Below, piece by piece: positions 27,501 through 34,843 of a stretch of DNA of 64,000 nt. Both the position numbers and the translations under genes were made by a program. The stretch is from Methylobacterium sp. NEAU K. Its GTDB lineage: Bacteria > Pseudomonadota > Alphaproteobacteria > Rhizobiales > Beijerinckiaceae. Position 1 is the stretch's first letter. Each line of letters starts with the position of its first letter. The notes beneath the pieces are model-generated. The model made no database searches. It was not told the DNA's origin and saw only the letters and a program-made list of their open reading frames with translations. Where the stretch lies: positions 62,001 through 126,000 of the forward strand of contig NZ_JAUYZJ010000002.1 in NCBI RefSeq assembly GCF_030700285.1, read 5' to 3'.

Positions 27501-29379
27501 CGGGGTCGGCGACATGTCGGGCGATGTGTTCGGCAACGGCATGCTTCTGTCCGAGAGCATCCGCCTGCTTGCGGCCTTCGACCACCGCGACATCTTCCTC
27601 GACCCGAATCCCGATGCGGCCCGCAGCTTTGCCGAGCGCCGGCGTCTGTTCGATCTCGGACGCTCCTCCTGGGCGGATTACGACCGTTCCCTCATCTCCG
27701 AAGGCGGCGGGGTGTTCTCGCGCAGCCTGAAGACGATCCCGCTCTCGGAGCCTGTCCGCGCGGCCCTCGGATTCGACCGCCCGGAGGCGACGCCGACCGA
27801 GCTGATGCAGGCGATCCTGAAGGCCCCGGCCGACCTGCTGTGGTTCGGCGGAATCGGCACCTATGTCCGCGCAACCACGGAGACCGACGAGGACGCCGGC
27901 GACCGGGCCAACGATGCCGTGCGCATCACCGGGCCGGAGCTGCGGGTGAAGGCGATCGGCGAGGGCGCCAATCTCGGCCTGACCCAGCGCGGGCGCATCG
28001 AGGCGGCCCGTGCGGGCGTGCGGCTCAACACCGATGCCATCGACAACTCGGCCGGCGTGAACACCTCGGACGTCGAGGTAAACATCAAGATCGCCCTGAT
28101 GATCCCCGAGCGCGACGGGCGGCTCGACTACGCTGCGCGCAACCAGTTGCTCGCGGCGATGACCGACGAGGTCGGTCGCCTCGTCCTGCGCAACAACGAA
28201 TTGCAGACGCTCAGTCTGTCACTCGCCCAGCGCGGCGGCCTCGGTGAGACCGGCTTCGCGATGCGGACCATGCAGGCGCTGGAGGCGGAAGGGCGCCTCG
28301 ACCGCGCGGTCGAGTTCCTGCCGGACGACGGTGCGATCGCGGAGCGCATGCGCCGCGGCGAGGGGCTGACCCGGCCGGAATACGCGGTGCTGCTGGCCTA
28401 CGCCAAGCTGTCGCTGCACGACGCGATCCTGGCGAGCGCCGTGCCGAACGATCCCTATTTCGACCGCGAATTGCAGCGCTACTTCCCGAAGGCCCTGCGC
28501 GAACAGTTCCCGGACGCCGTGAAGGGGCATCGGCTGCGCCGGGAGATCATCGCCACCGCGCTCGCCAACATCATCGTCAACCGCGGCGGCCCGTCGCTGG
28601 TGACGCGCCTCGTCGACGGCACCGGCGCCGATGCGGCGACCATCGCGAAGGCCTACGCGGTGACGCGAGACGCCTTCGGGCTGATGGAGCTGAACCTCGC
28701 CATCGACGGGCTCGCCGGCAGGATCTCGGGCGAGGGCCAGCTCGGCCTCTACGCCGAAGTACAGGACCTGCTGGCCAACCGCATCGTCTGGTTCATCCGC
28801 AACCTCGACCTGACCGGCGGCCTCTCGCCGGTCGTCGCGCGCTATCGCGACGGGGTCGCAGCGGTCGAGGCGGCGCTCCCGAAGGTGCTGGGCGCGGAGG
28901 CCTTGGCGGCGATCACGGACCGCGCGACGGAACTGGCCGATTACGGGATGCCCCCGGATCAGGCCCGGCGGCTCGCCTCCCTGACCGCGCTCATCTCCGC
29001 GCCCGACATTGTACGCGTGGCCGAGGCCAGCGGCCGACCGGTACAGGAGGTGGCGGCGACCCACTTCGCGCTGGAGCACGCCTTCCGCCTGGACGAACTG
29101 GCGGCGGCGGCGCGGACCGTGCCGGTGGCCGATACTTTCGACCGGGTGGCTCTGGAGCGGGCCGTGGCGGGCATCGCCGCTGCCCATCGCAAGCTCACCG
29201 CCGAGGTCGTGGCCGACCTGGGCGCGGGTCAGGAGGCGGTGGAAGCCTGGTCCCGGGCCCGCGGCGCACCGCTCGCGCGCATCCGCGGCGCGGTTGATGC
29301 GATCAGCGCCTCGGGCCTGACGGTCTCCAAGGCGACCGTGGCGGCGAGCCTGCTCGGCGACCTCGTCAGAGCCGACTGA
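24535..29379 (+). CDS. gdhB: NAD-specific glutamate dehydrogenase, large bacterial type
   Basis: 1,614 residues, the usual size of the 180-kDa NAD-GDH class (GDH2). It deaminates glutamate to 2-oxoglutarate with NAD. A long N-terminal ACT-like regulatory region (about residues 1-700) precedes the catalytic domain. That domain has [39 protein letters not shown], the catalytic-lysine segment [20 protein letters not shown], and the dinucleotide-binding part with [17 protein letters not shown]. The ATG at 24535 follows GGGAGAGG. The symbol follows alphaproteobacterial use and is tentative. The neighbouring genes suggest no operon. Confidence 0.94.
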   Translation: [1614 protein letters not shown]

Positions 29380-29407
29380 CGGATCGCGCGCCGCCGGCCT
29401 GCGGCCT

Positions 29408-30583
29408 TCAGGCGCCGGGCGCCGAGGCCGAGAAGATCCGACGGCCGGCGCGGCTGACCGCGGTGACGGTGAGGCCGAGACCGAGCAGGGAAACGGCGGC
29501 GGCGATCAGCGGAAGCTGGCTGTAGCCGGCACCGAACGTCAGGGCCGCGCCGCCGACCCAGGCGCCCGTGGCGTTGCCGAGGTTGAAGGCGCCCTGGTTC
29601 AACGTGGAGGCGAGGTTCGGCGCATCGCTGGCCGCCTCGACGACCCAGATCTGGAGCGGCGAGACCAGCGCGAAGGCCAGACCTGCCCAGAGCAGCAGCA
29701 CCGCCACCGTCAGCGCAGCGTTGTGGGCGCAGGCCGCCAGGACCAGCAGAACCACGACGATGCCCAGGAAGCCGCCGACGATCGTCGCCATCAGGCCCCG
29801 GTCGGCGAAATGGCCGCCCGCGAGGTTGCCGATGGTGAGGCCGACCCCCGCGGCGAACAGCACGCCGGTCACACCCTGCGGCGAGAACCCGGTGACGTCG
29901 GTCAGGAACGGCGTGATGTAGGTGAACACCGTGAAGAAGCTCACCGACGACAGGGTCGAGATCAGCATCGGCCGGAGCACGGGCCAGCGGCCCAGCGCCC
30001 GGAATTCCTTCACGAGGCTGCCCCGGGTTCCAGGGAGCCCAGCGGGTACGCAGAGCTGGATCGCGAGACCAGCGGCGAGCCCGATGGCGACCACCGCCCA
30101 GAAGGTCGAACGCCATCCGGCAGCCTGCCCGAGCGCGGTCCCGAGCGGCACGCCGAGCACGTTGGCCAGGGTGAGCCCGGCGAACATCAGAGACACCGCC
30201 TGGGTCCGCTTCTCGCGCGGCACCAGATCGCGGGCCACCACGGCGCCAATGCCGAAGAACGCACCGTGCGCGAAGGCGGTGACGACCCGCGCCACCATCA
30301 GGAGGCCGTAGCTCGGCGCGAGGGCGCAGCCGAGATTGCCGACTAGGAAGACGCCCATCAGCGCGAGCAGAGCCGTCTTGCGGGGAAGGCCCGCGGTGGC
30401 GATCGCCACGATGGGCGCGCCGACGACTACGCCCATGGCGTAGCCCGAGACGAGGTAGCCCGCCTGCGGGATCGTGACGCCGAAACCCTGCGCCACCTGC
30501 GGCAGCAGGCCCATGATTACGAATTCGGTGGTGCCGATCCCGAACGAGGCGACGGCGAGAGCGAGGATCGGCAGAGGAAGCAA
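29408..30583 (-). CDS. MFS transporter, AraJ/YdhP (sugar efflux-like)
   Basis: 391 residues from a TTG at 30583, 12 membrane segments. The opening LALAVASFGIGTTEFVIMG, of which GTTEFVIMGLLP is the signature, is typical of the AraJ/YdhP/Sot group. So are SGYAMGVVVGAPIVA and the helix 2-3 loop of LPRKTALLALM. These proteins export arabinose-like sugars, purine nucleosides or drugs; the substrate is open. The frame is open upstream into non-family sequence. AAGGACG sits about seven bases before the TTG and fixes the start. It converges on gdhB. Confidence 0.85.
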   Translation of the reverse strand: MLPLPILALAVASFGIGTTEFVIMGLLPQVAQGFGVTIPQAGYLVSGYAMGVVVGAPIVAIATAGLPRKTALLALMGVFLVGNLGCALAPSYGLLMVARVVTAFAHGAFFGIGAVVARDLVPREKRTQAVSLMFAGLTLANVLGVPLGTALGQAAGWRSTFWAVVAIGLAAGLAIQLCVPAGLPGTRGSLVKEFRALGRWPVLRPMLISTLSSVSFFTVFTYITPFLTDVTGFSPQGVTGVLFAAGVGLTIGNLAGGHFADRGLMATIVGGFLGIVVVLLVLAACAHNAALTVAVLLLWAGLAFALVSPLQIWVVEAASDAPNLASTLNQGAFNLGNATGAWVGGAALTFGAGYSQLPLIAAAVSLLGLGLTVTAVSRAGRRIFSASAPGA

Positions 30584-30932
30584 GGCGACGTCCTTCGGGC
30601 GACCCGCATCGCATTGTGCGACGCAGCATGGCCGAGGATGGCGCTTCGACGTCCTTCGCCAAGCTCTGCACACGCGCTGCACGGTTGCGCGGTGTGCAAG
30701 CTCACCACCGTACAGCCGCTGTCTCGCGCGGAAACTTCCCACGCTCAGAGCGGTACCGGGCCGCCACGGTCCCATGGCCACTGCTTCCGCGGACCTTCGG
30801 GGACGCATCGCGGACGCGGCCTCGATCCGCGACGGCCCCTGTGGTGGCCGGCCAGACCGCACCCGTCCCGGGCACCCGTAGCGGGCAGGATCCGTCCGCG
30901 CAGCAAACGCCGGCGGCCTTCCGGTGCGGCGC
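30584..30932. other. Intergenic region between the MFS gene and the MucR-like gene
   Basis: About 350 nt with no credible gene. It carries the ribosome-binding site of the MFS gene at its left end and the 3' flank of the MucR-like gene at its right end. Open frames here lack family similarity and are GC-rich shadows. I see no clear terminator or promoter pattern. Confidence 0.6.
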
Positions 30933-31436
30933 CTATTCGGCCGGCGTCTTCTTCCGCCCGCGGCTCTTCGGAGCGGCGGCCGCCGGCGTCTCCTGTACGG
31001 GCGGCGCCACCGATCCACGGCTTTTGCGGCGCTGCTGGCCGAGGCCGAGGGCGCGGGCGAGTTCCGAGCGCTGGGCCGAGTAGCTCGCTGCCGTCATCGG
31101 ATAGTCCCGCGGGAGGCCCCATTTCTCCCGGTAGGCTTCCGGGCTCAGCCCGCGCAGGGTGAGGTGCCGACGCAGGGTCTTGTAGGGTTTGCCGTCCTCG
31201 AAGCTGACGATGTGATCCGGAGTGATCGATTTCCGAATCTGCGCCGGGCTCAACTTTTCGACGGCGGGCTTCGACGAAGCTCCCGAAGCCGAGAGGCTGT
31301 TCAACGCCGCATGAATGCCGCTGATCAGCCCCGGGAGTTCCGATGACGGAACGGAATTGTTCGATACGTAGGCCGCAACGATATCGACCGCGAGTTCGAT
31401 ATGCTCGGCCTGCTCAGCTTCAGCGATCTCACTCAT
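30933..31436 (-). CDS. MucR/Ros family transcriptional regulator lacking zinc ligands
   Basis: 167 residues. The MucR family body is evident: IELAVDIVAAYVSNNSV, then KSITPDHIVSFEDGKPYKTL and RRHLTLRGLSPEAYREKWGL, and DYPMTAASYSAQRSELA. In MucR and Ros the first zinc ligand is a cysteine where this protein has Ser (VSFEDG) and the second His of the finger is also absent. It should therefore fold without zinc, as known for some Mesorhizobium paralogues. The tail is Lys/Arg/Pro-rich. MucR proteins repress surface-polysaccharide, motility and other genes, and themselves. An inverted repeat lies in its promoter. Confidence 0.9.
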   Translation of the reverse strand: MSEIAEAEQAEHIELAVDIVAAYVSNNSVPSSELPGLISGIHAALNSLSASGASSKPAVEKLSPAQIRKSITPDHIVSFEDGKPYKTLRRHLTLRGLSPEAYREKWGLPRDYPMTAASYSAQRSELARALGLGQQRRKSRGSVAPPVQETPAAAAPKSRGRKKTPAE

Positions 31437-31458
31437 GTTGATCCTCTGTCGTTACAAC

Positions 31459-31487
31459 TATCCGATACGGTCATAACCACTCGGATA
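31459..31487. promoter_or_regulatory. Inverted repeat in the MucR-like promoter region
   Basis: TATCCGA (31459-31465) and TCGGATA (31481-31487), a perfect 7-bp inverted repeat whose centres are 22 bp apart, two turns of DNA. It lies 23-51 nt before the MucR-like start in the most AT-rich stretch nearby (about 31440-31540), the kind of DNA MucR proteins prefer. Autoregulation is an inference. Confidence 0.45.
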
Positions 31488-31640
31488 TCATCCAATTCTC
31501 GATGACGCTAGCAGATCATTCGAAATATCTCAATCGCAACGTTTGAGCGACGTAGAGCTTTTAGACGCCACTGCAACGGCTGCCGGGGAGCCGGGCTGGA
31601 ACGGCGTTGACGCAGCATTAACCACGTCGCCGCTAGCTAG

Positions 31641-31655
31641 GATTAACCATACCGG
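31641..31655 (+). promoter_or_regulatory. TTAACCAT element, possible CtrA half-site
   Basis: GATTAACCATACCGG, with another TTAACC 25 nt earlier (31618). The first 12 bases also occur upstream of the polysaccharide deacetylase gene (5004-5015), inside the candidate CtrA box there. It lies about 115 nt before the outer-membrane barrel gene. TTAACC is the CtrA half-site. Confidence 0.3.
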
Positions 31656-31769
31656 CGACCCCCGTGGCGGCGGCGTGTTCTGTAGTTCCCGGCCTCAGGC
31701 ACCCGGGACTTGGACGGAGGCCGGTATAAAGTGCGGACGGCGGACGCTGACCGGCGGGGACGGCAGGCG

Positions 31770-33545
31770 ATGCGGCTCGCCATCGCGGCGCTGACCCTGG
31801 CCGTCACCGCATCGCCATCCGAGGCCCAGCGCTTCGACGCGACCAGCCCGGTCACCGGCCAGCCCGACAATCCCGGGATCGGCCAGGACACGGCGCCTAA
31901 CGGCCTGCCGGCCTTGCGGCGTCGCATTCCGGACGGTCTGTCGCGCGACAATAGCCGCGGCTCCCCCGGCGGTGACGCCACCAGCGGAGAGCAGACCGGT
32001 GGCGACAGCCTGCGGTCGCCGCTGTCACCGCCGATCCCCGCCCAGACTCAGCCGGGGCTCTCGCAGCTCAACACGCGCGTCACCACCGGCGGCCAGCGTA
32101 CCGGCGGATCGACCACGGCGCCGAACAATCTGGCACCGACGATCCTCTTGCGCTCGCGGGCCGCGCCGCCCCGGCGCATCGGCTCGGCGACCCGCAAGGT
32201 CACCCAGGAGGTGACGCAGGTCCCGCCCCCGGCCCTGCGCCTGACGCCCATAGTCCGGCAGGCGGTGGTCGGCGTGCCGGTGCAGCCGGCCACCGGGCCG
32301 GTGCGTCCGATCCTACCCTTTCTGGCGATCTCCCCCGCCCTCGGCCTGCTCACGCCCGGCTTCATCCTCGGCACGGACCTCGCACGACCGATCCCGACGG
32401 ATCCGGCCTACGCCCCGCTCGGCTATCGGATCGGCACCTTCACGGTGCTGCCGAGCTTCGCACAGAGCGTCGGCTACGATTCGAATCCCGACCAGACTAG
32501 CCGGCAGCTCGCGAAGGGATCGGCAGCGCTCCGCACCGAGGCCGCCGTCGACTTCCAGAGCGACTGGTCCTCCAGCTCGTTCCAGGGCGCGCTCCGCGGC
32601 TCTTACCTGGAGACGCCCCAGAACGAGGCCGCCAGCCGGCCCGCCGCGGACGGTACCGTCCGGCTGCGTATCGATGCGAACCGCGACCTGCACATCGACG
32701 CGGAAGGCCGCTTCCTGGTCGATACGCAGCGTACGTCGAGCCCGAACCTTCAGGCCGCCTCCGCGACGAGCCGGCCGCTGCTGGCCGTCTACGGCGCTTC
32801 GCTCGGCGCCACGGAGACGTTCAACCGGCTCTCGGTGACCCTGCGCGGCTCCGTCGACCGCTCGGAATTCGACAACGCCCGGCTCTCGGACGGCACGATC
32901 ATCAACCAGTCCGACCGAAACCTGAACCAGTATAGTCTGCAGTTGCGCACCGCCTACGAGATCACGCCCGATCTCAGCCCCTTCGTCGACATCCTGGGCG
33001 ATACGCGGGTCTACGATATGCGGCGCGACGCGAGTGGCGTCCGGCGCGATTCCGACGGCATCGCATTCATGCTGGGCGCGAGTTTCGGGCTCGCGCGCTC
33101 CGTTACCGGCGAGATTTCGGCCGGCATCCAGCACCGCTCCTACGTCGATCCGACACTGCGCGACATCAACGCCCCGCTGGTCAACGCTGCCCTGGTCTGG
33201 TCAATGAGCCCGCTCACGACCGTCCGACTGACCGCCGCGACCGGCGTCACCGAGACCACCGTCGTGGGCTCGAGCGGCATCCTCACGGACGTGGCGACAC
33301 TGGAAGTGCAGCATGATCTGCTGCGAAACCTGTCGATCGTGGTCGGCGGCTCGTTCCTCAGAAACGACTACCAGGGCAGCACGATCCGCGAGAGCGGCTT
33401 CTCCGCCACCGCACGGCTGGATTACCGCTTCACCCGCTGGCTGACCCTGCGGGGTACTTACATCTACCAGCAGATCGACAGTACGGTGGCCGGGTCGAGC
33501 TTCCGCGAGAATACCTTCCTGCTCGGCCTTCGGGTCAATCCCTGA
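31770..33545 (+). CDS. Outer-membrane beta-barrel protein (putative beta-barrel porin 2 type)
   Basis: 591 residues. Signal peptide MRLAIAALTLAVTASPSEAQ, then about 200 residues of Pro/Thr/Gly-rich, probably disordered periplasmic sequence. From YRIGTFTVLPSFAQSVGYDSN (cut to FTVLPSFAQSVGYDSN) on come alternating strands to the end: GYDSNPD, LRGSYLET, VDRSEFDNARLSD, DTRVYDMRRDASG and a final aromatic LLGLRVNP. This layout fits the BBP2 outer-membrane family, which often accompanies exopolysaccharide genes; no such genes adjoin. Divergent from the MucR-like regulator, which could control it (inference). Confidence 0.82.
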   Translation: MRLAIAALTLAVTASPSEAQRFDATSPVTGQPDNPGIGQDTAPNGLPALRRRIPDGLSRDNSRGSPGGDATSGEQTGGDSLRSPLSPPIPAQTQPGLSQLNTRVTTGGQRTGGSTTAPNNLAPTILLRSRAAPPRRIGSATRKVTQEVTQVPPPALRLTPIVRQAVVGVPVQPATGPVRPILPFLAISPALGLLTPGFILGTDLARPIPTDPAYAPLGYRIGTFTVLPSFAQSVGYDSNPDQTSRQLAKGSAALRTEAAVDFQSDWSSSSFQGALRGSYLETPQNEAASRPAADGTVRLRIDANRDLHIDAEGRFLVDTQRTSSPNLQAASATSRPLLAVYGASLGATETFNRLSVTLRGSVDRSEFDNARLSDGTIINQSDRNLNQYSLQLRTAYEITPDLSPFVDILGDTRVYDMRRDASGVRRDSDGIAFMLGASFGLARSVTGEISAGIQHRSYVDPTLRDINAPLVNAALVWSMSPLTTVRLTAATGVTETTVVGSSGILTDVATLEVQHDLLRNLSIVVGGSFLRNDYQGSTIRESGFSATARLDYRFTRWLTLRGTYIYQQIDSTVAGSSFRENTFLLGLRVNP

Positions 33546-33596
33546 GCGGATCGCCCATCCGCGGGCGGCCGATGCTTGAGCCGTGCGACGGCGTCC

Positions 33597-34085
33597 TCAC
33601 GCCCGCCTGTCGGCGAAGAAGTCGCGCAGCAGCGCCGCCGCCTCGACTTCCCGGAATCCGCCATAGACCTCCGGCGCGTGGTGGCAGGTCGGCTGGTTGA
33701 AGACGCGTGGTCCGTGCTCGACGCCGCCACCCTTCGGATCGGCCGCACCGTAGTAGAGCCGACGGATCCGCGCGAACGAGATCGCGCCCGCGCACATCGG
33801 GCAGGGTTCCAGGGTGACGTAGAGATCGCAACCGGTCAGCCGCTCGTCGCCGATCGCCGCGCAGGCCGCGCGGATCGCCAGGATCTCCGCATGGGCAGTC
33901 GGGTCGTGCAGTGCCCGCGGCCGGTTATGGGCGACCGCCAGCACCCGGCCGTGGCGGACCACGGCGGCGCCGACCGGGACTTCCCCGGCGGCCGCGGCCG
34001 AGCGCGCGGCCGCGAAAGCCTGGTCGAAGGCGCCGAGCCCGACCGAAGATTCATGGCCGGCGCGCTGGATCGGATCGGCCGTCAC
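33597..34085 (-). CDS. tadA: tRNA(adenine34) deaminase
   Basis: 162 residues. TadA converts A34 to inosine in tRNA-Arg(ACG) so that it can read three codons. The zinc site is complete: TAHAEILAIRAAC with His and the catalytic Glu, and EPCPMCAGAI with both Cys ligands. RLYYGAADPKGGGVEHGPRVF and NQPTCHHAPEVYGG match TadA rather than other deaminases. It converges on the barrel gene with 51 nt between. Confidence 0.95.
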   Translation of the reverse strand: MTADPIQRAGHESSVGLGAFDQAFAAARSAAAAGEVPVGAAVVRHGRVLAVAHNRPRALHDPTAHAEILAIRAACAAIGDERLTGCDLYVTLEPCPMCAGAISFARIRRLYYGAADPKGGGVEHGPRVFNQPTCHHAPEVYGGFREVEAAALLRDFFADRRA

Positions 34086-34157
34086 GGTGTTCTCATCCCA
34101 TCGCCGGATCTGGCACGGGCCGGCGTCGGAAATTGCTCGAAGTCAATGTTAAAGCCT

Positions 34158-34183
34158 GGAACATTCCAGCCCCGGAAACCGTT
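34158..34183 (+). promoter_or_regulatory. EcfG-type general stress promoter for csbD
   Basis: GGAAC (34158-34162), 17 bases, CGTT (34180-34183). This matches the consensus GGAAC-N16-19-CGTT of the alphaproteobacterial general-stress sigma factor EcfG, which is controlled by PhyR and was first worked out in Methylobacterium. The CsbD start is 66 nt downstream. Confidence 0.7.
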
Positions 34184-34248
34184 GCCATAACGAATGCGGC
34201 ATCGACAACAACAGTCTGGCCGCAAGAATTCGGATAAAGGAAAACGCC

Positions 34249-34440
34249 ATGAGCAGCACCACCGACAAGATCAAGGGCGCCGCCAACGAGGCGATGGGCA
34301 AGGCCAAGCAGGGTCTCGGCGACGTAACTGGCAACGACAAGATGAAGGCCGAAGGCGCGGCCCAGGAGCTGAAGGGCAAGGCCCAGGCCACCGTCGGCGA
34401 CGCCAAGAGCGCCGTGAAGTCGGCGACCGACAAGCTCTGA
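34249..34440 (+). CDS. CsbD family stress protein
   Basis: A 63-residue soluble protein, fitting the CsbD family in length and sequence: [20 protein letters not shown], then [20 protein letters not shown] and AVKSATDKL. It is Lys/Ala/Gly-rich and largely helical or disordered. CsbD-like genes are among the best general-stress markers in Gram-positive and alphaproteobacterial species, but their job is unknown. AAAGGAAAA precedes the ATG. The EcfG-type promoter just upstream supports stress control. Confidence 0.92.
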   Translation: MSSTTDKIKGAANEAMGKAKQGLGDVTGNDKMKAEGAAQELKGKAQATVGDAKSAVKSATDKL

Positions 34441-34456
34441 TCTCGCTGAACTGACC

Positions 34457-34482
34457 GGAACGGGACCTGCCGCTGGCGGGTT
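34457..34482 (+). promoter_or_regulatory. EcfG-like promoter (one mismatch) before DUF1328 gene
   Basis: GGAAC (34457-34461), 17 bases, GGTT (34479-34482). It differs by one base from the EcfG -10 (CGTT). It also forms part of an imperfect hairpin (GGAAC with GTTCC), so it could instead be the csbD transcript end. It lies 36 nt before the DUF1328 start. Confidence 0.4.
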
Positions 34483-34518
34483 CCCAAGTTGAACCGACCC
34501 GAATTTCGCGAGGGTGCC

Positions 34519-34695
34519 ATGATCGGTTGGGCTATCACGTTTCTCGTCGTCGCTCTCGTGGCGGCTCTTCTCGGTTTCGGCGGCATCGCCGGTACGGCCG
34601 TCGAGGCGGCCAAGATCGTTTTCTTCGTGGCGATCGCCCTCTTCCTGATCTCCGCGGTGTTCGGGGTGATGCGCGGGCGCTCCCCGAGGCTCTGA
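34519..34695 (+). CDS. DUF1328 family small membrane protein
   Basis: 58 residues with two membrane helices: [20 protein letters not shown] and [35 protein letters not shown] between them is the DUF1328 (YtjA) signature. The family is small, widespread and uncharacterised, often in stress regulons. An upstream TTG at 34489 would add ten residues; the ATG has GAGGG close by. Its position behind csbD and the EcfG-like promoter suggest general-stress expression. Confidence 0.88.
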   Translation: MIGWAITFLVVALVAALLGFGGIAGTAVEAAKIVFFVAIALFLISAVFGVMRGRSPRL

Positions 34696-34719
34696 CGGCA
34701 CGGTTCAAGAGAATCTACC

Positions 34720-34750
34720 GGGGGCGGTCCATCAGGGCCGCCCCGTTTCG
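34720..34750 (+). terminator. Probable terminator after the DUF1328 gene
   Basis: GGGGCGGTCC (34721-34730), an ATCA loop, and GGGCCGCCCC (34735-34744): a 10-bp stem with one G-T pair, followed by GTTTCGTT. The weak T run lowers certainty. Confidence 0.5.
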
Positions 34751-34843
34751 TTCGGGCCAAGTCCCTACCGACACGAGGCCGCCCGCTCGGCTTCGCTCAC
34801 AACCCGTCTCGCCTGTCAGGGCCGGCTCTGGTAAGGCCGGCAG

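Larger units (their letters stand above)
31437..31769. other. Divergent intergenic region MucR-like / outer-membrane barrel
   Basis: 333 nt without a gene. The left third is AT-rich and holds the inverted repeat before the MucR-like gene. The middle and right hold two TTAACC elements and the promoter of the barrel gene. The ribosome-binding region GGCAGGCG precedes its ATG at 31770. Confidence 0.6.
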
